Source: Hepsetus odoe (Eukaryota; Chordata; Actinopteri; Characiformes; Hepsetidae). From it: 64,000 nt of DNA. Position 1 is the stretch's first letter, and the number at the start of each line of letters is the position of its first letter. A program made the position numbers and the translations under genes. The notes under the pieces are model-generated. The model did not search any database, was not told the origin of the DNA, and worked only from the letters and a program-made list of their open reading frames with translations. This document shows, piece after piece, positions 11,972-24,366 of this stretch. The stretch covers positions 9,838,928 through 9,902,927 of the forward strand of contig CM029384.1 of the NCBI GenBank assembly GCA_017165825.1, written 5' to 3'.

Positions 11972-14900
11972 TACACTTATCAATAAAAGAAAACTATCAC
12001 AGCAAAATCTCACATGAATTGTTTGCCTACTCATCTGATAGAGACTTAACTGATCATAGCCAACATTATACATATTTTAAACCATAACCATATGAGCTAA
12101 CTTACCTAAATCTGTGGTTCCATTATAAAAAGAAAAGAATGCAATGGATAAAGTTGGTATTAATGCACAACATTATGCAGATCAGAGCAAAAAAATAAAA
12201 AAAGGGAGATCCCTAGCTAAAGAAAATTTAGAGAAAAATGTTTTTTACGAGTGTTTGTTAGTCAACAAGTCAACATTCACCCAGAATTTTGCTCACAACC
12301 ACACCAAGTCATTAGTTTTTAATATGCTGCTTAAATCAGGACTGCCCTGATCCCGAAAACACCACCTGTGTTCCACGGACGAAGGCTTTCTCTTTGGATT
12401 AAAGGAAGGCACTATTTTTAACTTGCAGTATGCATGTAATCTATTTAGGTGATGCAGTGCTAAACTACACAGATGCTACCTGAGAATGCAGCAGCAAGAG
12501 AAGGTGCATTCCTACAGTGTAGTACAAAATCAATAAAATAGTTGAATAAGCCAACAACTTGTTGAGTTTAAGAAACATCCCCCCCCATGTCCTTATTAAA
12601 TGCTCAAAACAAGTTCATTTTGCCCACTGTTGCCCGGTTACAATTACTAGGTAAAATTGCAGGAGACACTGAAATTTTACAACTACTTGATTTAAATTTG
12701 ATTAAAAACTGATTTATTGTTATTAACTGCTAAGGTGAAAGATGGATTTAAGACGGTAAGACCCACTAATTTACCATGCATGGTTAATGCATTTAGAATA
12801 CAACCCATTATAGCTGTAAGCCTTTAGATTTACCAATATTATAACTGTTTTCACAAGAAATATGAGCTGCTGACGTACAATAGGACCTCACACAAAAAGC
12901 CTAATCTTGGCACTTTAGAACTGGAGATTATTCTGAAATCCCACTCTTCTTATCATGGCGGCGTCTTTTGTCCTTTCACTCTAAAGAATGAGAAGTGAGT
13001 CTCTAACACCCTGTTCCTGGGGGGGCTGTCCTCGTACTGATTCAGGACCAGTCCCCCTAACTAAGCCTTAAGCTTAAAGACTGAACAGAGAAAATGCCAC
13101 ACTGGTCTGTGACTAGCACAAAAGCCCAAGTTCTGCCAACTGGGCTAAGCTGGCCACCTCCTTCCCTGCGAGTGCTGGAGCTTTTCCTGTGTTTGAGAGG
13201 ATAAGAGGGGCCGCCCAAGGCTGTCTGGAATCAGGAAGCACTTAATAACAAGGTCAGCCACAAAGATGGGCAAGCACATGCATGTAGACCAAACGCAGAG
13301 AGAGAAAAAACAGCAAGTCGTAAACACATAAACAAGGACATCAAATATAAAACTGGTATAACTTTATAGTCGCTTTTCTTTATTATCTCCTACCCTCTCA
13401 AAAATAGTTGCCTCCGGGGGTACGGTAGGCAGCTGCGGCAGTATCTGCAAGGCTGTGATGCTGCTGGTAGTTTACAGATGGCAGATAAGAGCAGCCTGCT
13501 CAAATGAGGCAGAGACAGAAGTGAACAAGAGTGGGGGGATGGAGGACAAACAAACAGGGAATTAAATGAATGACAGAGGACAAAATGAAAGACAGAACAG
13601 CTGGGGTTGGATGACTGGGGTTGAAAGAGGCAGCCCTTTCCCGCTGGTAAGATACAAATGATGTGCATGGGTACTGTAGTACCAGGCTGAAGCTGCCAGA
13701 ATACTGGAATCAGTAAATATTCACTTGTTGTTTATATGCTATTGGAGGACCATAAAGAGAATGTTTATCCTCAGCTGCTTGGGAAATGTAATTTTTAACA
13801 GAATATTCCAGTAATTTTAGTCCCAGATGAGTTCACCATCTGCTCCCAAATCAGAAAAGATTCCAGTGCTTTTTTCCTTCTTTAAAATAAGCTGTGTAAA
13901 CATTTATCAAACCCAGTTCATTAAAAAGTCACGCATTACTTACTTTTCTACGAATAAGGAGTTTTCTTAAGTATAGAGGCTTGAAAAGGTGATCATGTTC
14001 TCTGGGGCTCAATTATCATCCAATCTTAGATTCATGACTTTAAATACTAAAACATCTAAAACAGGACAGTTTATTGACTGACAGTTATATATTCCCAAGG
14101 TGATGAAAAGGTTTATGACACACTGCGTTATGATTCATTGTTTCATTTAGCATCCTAATATCAGTGTCAATGCCACAGAAGAACCATGTTTGAAAAAAAG
14201 ATGAGGAAACCTCTGAAAGTTTAAAGAATCAAAAATCCTCCGACTTTAACCAAATATCCACTCTTTAACCTTTACAGCTACTTGAATATCGAAGTTACTC
14301 AGAATGCTCATTTCAATTAGACATGAAACCAGTGTTTTGTTACAAAATTCTAAATTAGCACGTGGCTAAGACAAGCGGGTCCTATATTAGTGCGGGAAGG
14401 GCAACCTTCTGCCCTAAAATTACTCCTCCAAGCGACACAAAAGCCACAAAGAAAATTGTTGGTGCATGAACAGTGAACATCTTGATGCACTGTGAACAGT
14501 GAGTGTAATCTGGCCTACACATTATGCTGTTAATTGGTATCACAATAATGCGACGGCTGCAATATGCAAACGAAACCTCCAGCCAATAGCAGTATTTTAT
14601 AACCCATTCACAGTTACAGAAGAGTGTTTCAGTGGTTTGTTTGATGAACTGAGGTGTTCATGTAAGTATATATAAAAATGAGCAAGAAAATACTCTCTAC
14701 TCATGTCTTATCATTTATACACTTTTTTTAAACAAATTAACTGCCCTTCTACCATGACATGTCCATGACATTTCACCGTCTTTTTGTTATAAAGCCTTTG
14801 CATTAAGCATTAGCCATAACATTATGAACCCATTGCGGCACTGTAAGTAATGCATGTCTTTCTTCACTTGCACATGAACCAAAGCCTTAGATCCCCTACG

Positions 14901-15407
14901 TCAGTGAGATTACAGGATGTGCGTCAGGATTCAGCACGCATGCTTTCTGGCTCCACAGGGAGCTTGCTGCCACCATACTGGGAGCCTGGCATTGCAGAAC
15001 ACTAGGCACAAGACCCAGTTGCATTCAATTCTGTATCAGAATGGTAACTCTGATGTATCCATGGAAATAGCCTAGTGCCAAACACTCAATGAATGGAAAA
15101 GACCACAGCTTTAGAATCCCTGTGAGCAGAAAATCTTTGAGCAAAGTCCAAACTGCATTTTACTTCTACACAAAGCGACAGTAAAAATCACTATAATTTA
15201 AAGACTAAGTAAGGTCACTTACTTAAGAAAAATGGGAGCTGAAAGTGTGATACATTTTGCTATAACTCTGTTCCGTTAATTGTGACCATTCAAACATTGC
15301 AATTCCATTAAATAGAATAAAAAGAATGCAGTTTATCACCCAATATTTGGCATTGCAAAGTCATCACATTTTGTATTCTAGCATACAGTGTCACAATGTA
15401 TTTAAGA

Positions 15408-15645
15408 AAGTGAGAGTGAAAGTGACTGTCACTGTGAAACACAGCACAACACAGTGAACCACAACGAAATGCATTATCTGCATTTAACCCATACACAAAG
15501 TGCAGCAGGGGGCAGCTATGTCCAGTGCCTGGGGAGCAGAGACAGGGATGGTACCCTCAGGACAACCTACTAGTCTGGGGTTCAAACCCACAACCTTCTG
15601 ATCCTGGGGCCTACTCCATAACCAATAACCTAAACCACTGTTTTA
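15408..15645 (-). mobile_element. tRNA-derived SINE (family 1), diverged
   Basis: Contains GTGAAAGTGACTGTCACTGT, ATCTGCATTTAACCCATACA, GTGCCTGGGGAGCAGAGACA and GGGGTTCAAACCC. The head is decayed, as shown by several substitutions in the B box and in the CCTAACCACTAGG-like end. Confidence 0.75.
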
Positions 15646-16976
15646 AACCAGAGACCCTTTGTATGAGGCAAATGTGATAACCACTATACTCCGGAAACTC
15701 TTTTGCACCTCTTTTCCCTAAAAAAATGTTGTAGCTGGACATTTAACTTGAACTTCACTACCTTCCAGCATGATAAGATATCATGTTTTGAAATGTAGCC
15801 AAACAGCCTGGTTTAACTGCTCTAAGGGCTGCAGTAGCCACCTCTTTTCATTCTCTGAGAAGGAAACAGAAGCTTAGGAGAGTGACTAATTTGCCTGAAG
15901 GGAAAATATGAACAATCTCAGTTTGTGGATCTGATTCTAGTTTTCTGTTTCTGTGTCCATGTAATGTCAGGCCTGGAATGCAACGGCTCACAATTTGACC
16001 AGATTCTCATTGCCTGTTTTCACTTCCTGAGACCGTGTTTCTCAAATCTGACTCTCACACGTACCAGATGAATTTCTGTGGGTGTCTGGATGATTCAATG
16101 CATTGGCATCATCCAACAATCATAAATAACTCAAATGAAGGCCAACCTTCAATCATGACACATTGATCATTATAAGCAGTAGAATTATATTCAGTCCAAA
16201 CTGTGCAGGCCTAAAATAAAATATCAAATCGATCTTTCCATGAAGCATTCAGTAGGAAACTGTAGATTTTAGAAAGGAGACAAGCTCTGCTTTCCATGGA
16301 GGTGCATTTTGGAAAGTATTTTTACAGTATATCTATTTCTCTGCAGCCCTTTTGTCCCATTCAATGGTCAGGATCCACAAAGAGCCACCAGTAGGCATTA
16401 TTTGGTTGGTACATTATTCTCATCACAACAGTGACACTGGCATCATTGTGGAATGTGTGTATGTGCTGAACAGAGATGATCCCACACAGCAGTGCAGCTG
16501 GGTTTTTTAAACACCACCATGTTACTGCTTGGCTATAGGTTAAGGCCTTGTAATGCTCAGATGTGGCACTTTGCAAATGCATCATGATAATGGCATTCAT
16601 TACAAAAACATCACACTTTAATCGTTTGTTTCAACTTACATTAATGCCAAGCTTTACTAATTACTTTGCTAATATTGTCTCACAGTGCTAGACAGTTTAT
16701 CATGGGGCTGAGAATAAAAAAGCTACAATTAGGCAATAGGCTACACCAATTAGCCTGGTTAATGGATAGTTGCTTGTGGTAAACTTCTGTTTAAGCTGCT
16801 TCCCCAATGGATCACCCAAAGGCTTCCTGCATTGTTATACTAAAGTCATGGCATGTCACAACATATTTCACAAGTGACTGCGTTACTGCCATACACCACT
16901 GGACAGAATCTATGGCCAAAGAGATAGCCACAAACCACAAGCTTGGACTTCTAGGGGTCAAACAAGGATATAATAA

Positions 16977-17007
<31 letters not shown>

Positions 17008-17041
17008 AAGAAGAAGAAGAAGAAGAAGAAGAAGAAGAAGA
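16977..17041. repeat. (AAG)n microsatellite
   Basis: About 21 AAG units. It creates a false poly-lysine or poly-leucine reading frame on the two strands. Confidence 0.97.
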
Positions 17042-18001
17042 ACTGAATTATACAAAAATATCAGACTAAACATACTCAAACAAAAATAAAACCATGAATA
17101 AAAACAAGCCATATTTAACTTTGTGTCTGTCTGGGAATGTTCCTTTTTCAGAAATACAAATAGTACTATTATACATTTTATGTTTTCAGATGATTTCATA
17201 TCCTGAATCACTGAGTCTACAGAAAACAACTGCTAGTTAAAATAAGGTAGTGTCACAAGAGTTGTCTTGGGGGTACAAAAATGCCAATGTGACAATCACT
17301 GCAAGAGGCACAGGGTGCAAACATGTGATTCTCATATGAATTAGTCTCATAAGCTTCCAGCTGCAATCTTCTGCAACAGGAAGAGACTTCACGCTGCAGC
17401 TAAGGCTTCCTCAAATGTGCGGAACAAAGCTGTCAGCAGCCAAGGAGGTCCAGGTGCAAGCACGTAATACACACAAAGTGCTTAGCAAGCCTTGGGGAGA
17501 TTCTATATGCTGTCAATCACAGTGTGACTGCCACAGGGAGCATGTGGCTGGGAAGGTTCCTTGCAAGACAAGTACAAACACTGCTTCACCACAAATGCAA
17601 GTGGTTAGACAAGACATTTTTAGCACCTAAGGTTTGCTCCTTCAGTTTTTAATCAATAAGGTAGCTGAAAAAATATAAAGTGATTTCTATTTTCTATGCA
17701 CAAGAACTGTCAGCCAGTACTTTTTTTGGTGCAAGCATTTTGCCATAAGCAAGGAGTATTATGGAGCATTATCTAGAGGTTTTTTTAAGAGGGCAAATTT
17801 CTGCTGTTTATCTCTAGATATACTTGACTGTAGTGCAGCAGTCACAGGCTATTGTTAAATGCACTGCATAAACTACCTTTCCTGAGTGGCACAACTCCAG
17901 CAATTTGGAATATTATACAATTAAATTAGTGGCTCAACAATATCAAATGAAGCACTTAATTAAATGATGCTTGATTCATTTATTCTTGGGAAAGCTAGAG
18001 C

Positions 18002-18021
18002 AAAAAAAAAAAAAAAAAAAA
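18002..18021. repeat. A20 homopolymer just inside ppp1r9b intron 1
   Basis: Twenty A residues on the plus strand, that is T20 in the transcript, starting about 11 bases after the exon end. Confidence 0.9.
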
Positions 18022-18031
18022 CAGCACTCAC

Positions 18032-19450
18032 CCTTATTGGTCCAGAGCTGAAACGGATTTTTCTGCTGGCTGGAGGGTCATCCTCCACTGGCAGTCCCGA
18101 GATTTCAGTGCAGCTGGATTCAGGTTCATAAGCTTCATCATCATCAGGCTCATCATCCTCATCCAGCTGACTCCCACCAGAGTCCTCACCTATCCCACTG
18201 TAGGCACTGATGTCCACCAGATCTGCTTCGGAGTAATCCTCCCTATGAAACTCTTCTTCACCTGCATCATGCTGAAGGCCCTCTCCTGAGGCCAGCCTGC
18301 TCTCATCTCTCTGCTCATCTCTTTGTTCCGTGTTGTGGCTGTCATCTGCTTCCCCATTCTCCAACGAAGTATGGATATGGATTTCCGCTTGGACCAATCT
18401 ACTACCCGCTTCCTGGATACTGGTACCAGCACCGTCATGTTCACCAGATTCCTTCATTGCACTGTTGTCTCCAAAGTCCTGGGCCTCACTCATCTGGGCA
18501 TTGTCTGACTCTGCAGCAATGCCAGATCCATCCACTAATGCCTTGCTGTTGGTGTATGTGTCTGTTTGGGAGCTGACCCTTCTGGGACTTCCATGGATGT
18601 CATCTTGTTCCTTTTCCTTAGGCTGGCCTCCCTTCTCTTGGCTACCTTGGCTAAATGTTCGCATCTTTTTAGGGATGGCTTTGGAGTGGACGCCTACTTT
18701 CGCTGGGATGGGGCTAACAGCATGAGATGAAAGAGGAGAGGTTGAATTTGGCCTATGTAGATTGTTGCGCAATTCTGCTTTCTCAAACACAGCACTTAGT
18801 TGGCTGACAGTAGGTGACACTGCTTCAACAGGACCACCATCCCCATCTAGTCTATCCAGAGCCTCTGTGCTGCCATTGAACCGGACCACTACGTCCAGAC
18901 GACTGTCCTGGAAACCAGAGGCGCGCTCTTTCTTTAGCAGGATGCGATTGGTGGCGGCCTGTTTCTCCTGTAGGTGGCGCTGTTCGAAAATCTTGCGTGT
19001 CTCCTGCAGCTTTGAGAAACCTGATGAGGTTCCACGGGCACCACTTCCTTCAGTCTTGCTGTCAAACCGGCTTACACGCTCAGAAACTGTGCCACCGAGT
19101 TTGAGCAGGGCACTGTGGTCTACGTTCTCATTTAGGCTGCTGGCTCTAGGAAGGGAGAGCCGAACAGTTTGTTCTTTTAATTTGGATGGATCCTCTTCCT
19201 CCCCAGGGGAGCCCATCTGCATGAACATGTTCTTGATACGGTGGACATTGGAGCCGTACCTGCGGCCCCGGCTGGAGGCCCGCAGCTTCCCCTCTTTATC
19301 ATCCCCGTTAGCAGCACCAGGGTCTTTGACTGGCTTGAGTGCCTGAATTCCTGCTTCATAGGCGTTTCTGTGTGGGGATGCACTCCGTGCTCCAAGTGGG
19401 TTACCACTGGTGCTGCCGCTGGCCGCAGATGGGGGTTCAGTCTTCATCAT
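18032..19450 (-). CDS. ppp1r9b: Spinophilin/neurabin-2 (PP1 regulatory subunit 9B), first coding exon
   Basis: Spinophilin is a scaffold that binds F-actin and targets protein phosphatase 1 to dendritic spines and cell junctions. This exon gives 473 residues, starting at the double methionine MMKTEP in a good context (CAACCATGATG). Conserved landmarks are SASPHRNAYEAGIQALKP near the start, YGSNVHRIKNMF, LSLPRASSLNENVDHSALLK, and LDVVVRFNGSTEALD with SPTVSQLSAVFEKA. Next come a low-complexity middle, an acidic stretch with DLVDISAYSGIGEDSGGS, and the PP1-docking motif RKIRF at about 463-467. In mammals the motif reads RKIHF as I recall it. The exon ends in phase 0 at GPIR, followed by GTGAGT on the minus strand. 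The PDZ and coiled-coil regions lie beyond the window. The reading past 18,032 into a poly-Phe stretch is intron. Confidence 0.95.
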
Positions 19451-19958
19451 GGTTGATCAAACTGTGGTGAAGAGGAGCTGAAACGACATAGCCCCTTGTC
19501 TCAACCCCCTGCGTCAGTGGTTGCAGCAGCCAAACAGGAAGTTCAGCCAAGACCCGAGGCCGGCGGCAAGCAGGGCGTCAAGAAACAAGGGCAAGAGTGA
19601 GTGAGACTGTCACATTCATGAGAAACAGATATATTTAAGAGGGTTCTTATTCATGACTGGCAGGTGAGGTGATGAATAAAAGAAGAATAAAACATCTCCA
19701 CCTTTAAAACAGAAGCCCACTCAGGTGTGCTTACAAAACAACATTCACTAGAGTGATACGTAGACTTATATTTTATTTACTTATTGTTTTTCATTTCAGC
19801 GAGAGATCCAGTTACACTCTTTTCGAAGCAAAACATACACTAGAATGCATTTTAATGTAAGTAGCAATACTTACTTTAATGTAAGTAATAAGTAGTACAT
19901 GTAAATTCAATTCTCAGAAAAAAAACAAACTGTAATAATAAAAATTAATAATTAAGCC

Positions 19959-19993
<35 letters not shown>

Positions 19994-20209
19994 CAACAAC
20001 AAAAACAAAAATATTTACAGTTTAGATAAACCAGTTGTCTTCTTATTTCAGTAGTCATTTCATTTGTCAGAATTTCTCTTTTTTCTGCATGTTTAAGGAT
20101 CTTGAACACAATCACAGCTGCTGGACTCCACAGCATCACCACTGAAAGGTGCTGACTCGATTAAATCATCTCATCTTAAAAACTTAAAGGCTTTCCGACC
20201 AGACATTCT

Positions 20210-20247
<38 letters not shown>

Positions 20248-20394
20248 CAGGAGCAGGAGCCCGCTGCTGGAGCTCAGCCCCTCTGTGCAGGCTGGCACGG
20301 GGTGATGGGCTTTGTTATGAAGCCACACTGCGACTGATGCCGCTCACTGCTCTGGGGAGGCTCAGCTTAAGCTGCCTCTTCCACACAGCTCTGC
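19451..20394 (-). other. ppp1r9b: ppp1r9b 5' flank, possible 5'UTR and intron
   Basis: Sequence directly upstream of the start codon is moderately GC-rich to about 19,600, then AT-rich. A pyrimidine run ending in TTTCAG near 19,480 on the minus strand could be a splice acceptor from an upstream non-coding exon. It holds two AAT-type microsatellites at about 19,960-20,008 and 20,211-20,243. No other coding sequence is seen. Confidence 0.4.
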
Positions 20395-20780
20395 TGCCTC
20401 TTCCCTCGGCCTCCGTGTCTAAATCAGCGCGCAGAGCGGACAGTCAGGGCGGACAGCAGCTCTGTGTCCGCTGCTCGACAGTAGGACCCTGCGGAAGAGC
20501 GAGGCCCGGCGGCTCGGCCGGCCTGCGCCGCTTCCTGCAGCTCCTCCTCTCCGAAATCACCCTGCTCGCTTTTTCTCCACAAAGCAAAAGATCAACTCGC
20601 ATCACAGAAACCGCGTCTCTGAGGTTCGACCTCGAGCGGATTACCTCTTCTCCGGTGCCGCCGGAAACCGGGCGCGTCAGTCGGAGCTCGCGCTCGCCGC
20701 TCCGGAGCCCATTGTGTCCACGAGACGGTTTTTCCTCTTTCAGCGCGAGCGCAGCAGCAGTGACGCACCCTCCCTGCATC
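20395..20780 (-). promoter_or_regulatory. ppp1r9b: CpG-rich block, likely ppp1r9b promoter or first non-coding exon
   Basis: This is the densest CpG stretch of the ppp1r9b side, with GCGCGC, CGGCGG, CCGGCCGGC-like and CTCGCGCTCGCCGC pieces, against an AT-rich background. It lies about 1 kb upstream of the coding exon. The long frames on both strands here reflect the GC content and the neighbouring CA repeat, not a protein gene. Confidence 0.5.
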
Positions 20781-20792
20781 AGCCTCGCTAAC

Positions 20793-20793
<1 letters not shown>

Positions 20794-20849
<56 letters not shown>
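20794..20849. repeat. (CA)n microsatellite
   Basis: About 27 CA units at the edge of the CpG-rich block, followed by a short GATA stretch. Confidence 0.97.
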
Positions 20850-20851
<2 letters not shown>

Positions 20852-21002
20852 TAGATAGATGGATTGATAGATACATATACACATAAACACATGCATAAAC
20901 AAACTCACACACATATATGATAGAAGATAAAAAGATAAACACTTTAACACATGCATAAACATAGATCACACATAAACCACCATTCAGTTCACTATTTCAG
21001 CC

Positions 21003-21408
21003 ATCGGACAGACAGATAGATAGACAGGCAGACAGACAGATAAATAGACAGATAGATAGACAGGCAGACAGACAGATAGATAGACAGACAGACAGATAGA
21101 TAGACAGGCAGACAGACAGATAGATAGACAGGCAGACAGACAGATAGATAGACAGACAGGCAGACAGACAGATAGATAGACAGGCAGACAGACAGATAGA
21201 TAGACAGACAGATAGATAGACAGACAGACAGACAGAGAAATAGACAGACAGACAGATAGATAGATAGGCAGACAGACAGATAGACAGACAGACAGATAGA
21301 TAGATAGACAGGCAGGCAGACAGATAGATAGATAGACAGATAGATATACAGATAGATAGATAGACAGGCAGGCAGACAGATAGACAGACAGATAGATAGA
21401 TATACAGG
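21003..21408. repeat. GATA/GACA (Bkm-like) tetranucleotide tract
   Basis: About 400 bases of mixed GATA, GACA and GGCA units on the plus strand. A higher-order unit of roughly CAGATAGATAGACAGGCAGA recurs many times. It lies about 1.6 kb upstream of the ppp1r9b start codon. Confidence 0.95.
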
Positions 21409-22576
21409 TGGAGAAAAAGCCCTTTAGTTGTAAAATCAGTTCAGACGTTGTGTGTGTAAGAGCGCCCTCTGGAGGAAGACTGAAGAAACGCCGTGCACTC
21501 TCTCTTTGATCTGATTTTCCTCGAGCTCAGCTGGAGTCGAGACCAGGCCTACACGCTTAAATACACCCATGCGGGGTTTATTTATTACGCTGCATGCTTT
21601 TGGTATTAAAATGGTTGAGAGGATCTTATCAAGGCCACGGGATACATAAAGATAAAGGTCAGCGAATATGAACGAATGCTACTTTCAGGTAGATTACAGG
21701 TAAATTAATTTTTCAAGTGCAGTAAATTCAATTGTAGCCTAATTTTCCCATTTGATTTGGAACTAAAAGGAGTTAAGCACTTTAATATTTGACTTAATGA
21801 TTTGCTTTTCTTTTCGAACCACATCAAGTCCTTGTGTTTGAGACAGTGAGCTTATATTTAGGAGACAACAGGATTAATCAAACAAAACGAATCCAATCCC
21901 CTTCCTGGATGAAGCTCTGCTGTGCTTAGACACACTGACCCATTTCACTGAGAGGCGCTGTTGCTTTAGTTAGTGTGACACGGGAAGGGCGACGCCTAGC
22001 GGCCGATTGCTGGAACTGCAGCTCGCCTGCAGCTCGCCTCCCTGCAGAAAAAGGCCTGCGGGGTCCCTGCACCACTTTACATACACTAAACGATTCATCA
22101 CAGCTTTTCATTTCTTCCTGTGCTTTAACAACCCTGACGACTTTAGGGTTTATCTGTTGGTGGACTCTGCCCGTGTTTTATCCCAGTACACTTCAGCAGT
22201 CACAGAAGGTTAAAAGGATTTGTCCTTAGCTGAACAGTACACAGCAGACACAAGAGGATCTGTGTGGTAATCTGGTTTGGCATCAGATTTATTTTCCTTG
22301 TATTCCCAGTTGGAGAATTTGCTTAAAATAGTGCTATTCGTAATTCTGCCACCGGAAAAATGGTATATCCTATATGGGAGAGGAGGTATAAATTTAAAGT
22401 AATCAATTAAAAAAATCCTCCATGCATGAACAAATGAGCATGCATATTTTAAAGTGTGGCCTATACAGGCTGATGATGAATGCTAGTTGCCATTCTTTAT
22501 GGAACAGCTGGTAGTAAAACAACCAATTAATCAATCAATCAGTAGGTTTCACTGTAATATCCGTCCCTCCAAAATC
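21409..22576. other. Intergenic, no gene seen
   Basis: Unique sequence of mixed composition. A moderately GC-rich patch near 21,930-22,080 gives overlapping short frames on both strands, but none resembles a known protein. Confidence 0.5.
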
Positions 22577-22736
22577 TTAAGTGAAAGTGACTATTCTTGT
22601 CATTGTGTGTACACAGCACACAGTGCAGGGAACAGTGATGGGAATGGTACCTTGCTCAAGGGTACCTCAGTGCAACCTACTGGTAAGGTTTGGTGGTTTG
22701 GCCTAACCACCCTAACCACTAGGCCACCGCTGCCCA
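22577..22736 (-). mobile_element. tRNA-derived SINE (family 1), internally shortened
   Basis: Starts with AAGTGAAAGTGACT and CTTGTCATTGTG, contains CAGTGATGGGAATGGTACCT and TGCTCAAGGGTACCTCAG, and ends CCACTAGGCCACCGCTGCCC. The part between the tail and the GGGAGCAG block is missing. Confidence 0.8.
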
Positions 22737-22774
22737 GTGGTATAACCACCTATTATAACTTGGGTCTTGGGGGT

Positions 22775-22850
22775 GCTGGATCTATCCCCAGTTCTTACAG
22801 GGTGAAAAGGCAGAGAAGCACACTGGACTGGTTGCCAGCTCCTCACTGTC
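22775..22850 (-). mobile_element. Degraded LINE 3' tail
   Basis: The order of CCCAGTTCTTACAGGGTGAA, ACTGGACTGGTTGCCAGCTC and nearby bases matches, with decay, the tail at 49,617-49,736 (CACAGGGCGAGG, CTGGACAGGTCGCCAGCCC). Confidence 0.45.
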
Positions 22851-23289
22851 ACTACAATATGTGCACATTTATATTTATTCTCTTTTTTGTTTCTGCAATA
22901 TTTTCATTTCCATATAGACGATCAAACACAACTCATGCCTGTTCTTAGTACAGCAGGTTCATCAAGGTGCACTGCTCCTCAGAAGATAGAGGGTGGGCAG
23001 TATTAAAGGCTGATGTAGCGCTGTGTATTCCTGAAAGGTGTACAAAAGCAGGTGGTTCTTGCTTCCTCTGGGACACAGCTGAATACTTTCCCCTCCCTCC
23101 TTGCACAGATGCAAAGTTGCCATGGCAACACATCCCCCACAGTGCCGCCATGATGACCCAGATTTTCTGCATCTGTTATTTCTCTAAGAGCTGAACCTGC
23201 CCTAAAATCACAGGCCTGCCTGAACTGCTTCCAGCACACAAACATCATGTGGTCTGCTACAAAACAACCAGATATAAATAATAAGTAAT

Positions 23290-23390
23290 AGTTATAATAA
23301 TATACAACAACAACAATGACGATGATGATGATTATGACAACAACAATAATAATAATAATAGCTATTATAATAATACAAATTATTAATAAA
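23290..23390. repeat. Compound AAC/GAT/AAT microsatellite
   Basis: Runs of CAA, GATGAT and AATAAT trinucleotides follow one another. Confidence 0.85.
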
Positions 23391-23491
23391 TATGAGCATG
23401 TCACATCATGTAAGATAATACAAATCTTATAATGTAAGATTTATAGAATACATTGATTTTATAAATGCTGTTGGTTTAAACTGTTTATTAT

Positions 23492-23760
23492 CTTAAGTGA
23501 AATTATGAGAATGTGAATATTTGTCATTGTGAAGACATGGTGCAGCACACACTGAACCTCAAGGAAATGCATTTACTTTAAGCATTTATGCATTTACTTT
23601 ATTTAAACCATACACACACTATACGGTAATTGGCAGCTATTTCCAGTGCCTGGTGATGAGTGTTGGGGACAGTACCTTGCTCAAGGTTACCTCAGGGCAA
23701 CCTACTGGTCTGGGACTCAGACCTGTGACCTTCTGATTATGAGGCCTAGTCTCTAAACAC
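23492..23760 (-). mobile_element. tRNA-derived SINE (family 1), old copy
   Basis: ATTTGTCATTGTGAA, AGTGCCTGGTGATGAGTGTT, GACAGTACCTTGCTCAAGGT and CAACCTACTGGTCTGGGACT occur in family order. A small internal duplication of CATTTACTTTA near 23,570-23,600 is seen. Confidence 0.75.
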
Positions 23761-24366
23761 TGAAACAAAATACAAATATGGTAATATTGGTTGAAATTAG
23801 AAAAGGTAATACGAAATGGGCAAAATTTTTATATACTAAGTGGCAAGCAAAACCACTGATTGGTTGAAGCCCACTGGCTACATGACTCCTAAATTGTGTC
23901 CACTGATTGGTTTCTGGTTCCTGTAATCAGATATGCTAATATAATTATTTTCTCTGAGTGGTAAGTTGACCTCTTCAATCTGATTGGTTTCTTTGTTCTT
24001 GCAATCTGGTATGAAAATGAATTGCTTTAATCTGATAGAATCAATAAACCATGGAATCTCATTGGCTGCTTGATTTTTGCATTCTATTTGGTCTGTTTTT
24101 TCCACAAAGTGATCAATAATGTGGCTACTTAATATAAAATCAGTGAAGACATGAGAGTAACAAAGAATTGAATATATATAAAAACAGACTATAGAAATAT
24201 AGAAACACAGGGAAAAAATGTCATGATTTACATGCTGAGATTGTATGAACACTAGATGTCAGTATTTGTCTGTCACAGTTTCATTGTTGCGCTGGCTGAG
24301 AGTACAGCAACCCATGTGGGTCGTATGTAACACGTGTACATTAACATTAAGTGGTAAGGTAACATA

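Larger units (their letters stand above)
1..18031 (-). other. ppp1r9b: Intron 1 of ppp1r9b (partial, runs off the window)
   Basis: This stretch lies downstream of the GTGAGT donor that closes the ppp1r9b coding exon. I looked on the minus strand for the next expected exon, which starts with the residues after the PP1-docking motif and leads into the PDZ domain, and saw none. The simplest reading is one long intron of at least 18 kb whose far end is outside the window. It holds SINEs, LINE 3' ends and microsatellites listed separately. The gaps between them (about 3.5-4.7, 8.3-11.7, 12-15.4 and 15.7-16.9 kb) show only AT-rich unique sequence with no supported gene. Confidence 0.65.

Noticed and set aside
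16807..17229. Poly-Lys and poly-Leu frames
   Set aside because: Made by the AAG microsatellite.
18762..19346. 194-residue plus-strand frame
   Set aside because: Antisense shadow of the ppp1r9b exon.
20337..20962. Long frames on both strands (173 and 172 residues)
   Set aside because: Caused by GC-rich promoter sequence and the CA repeat; no protein family is recognised and the frames mirror each other.
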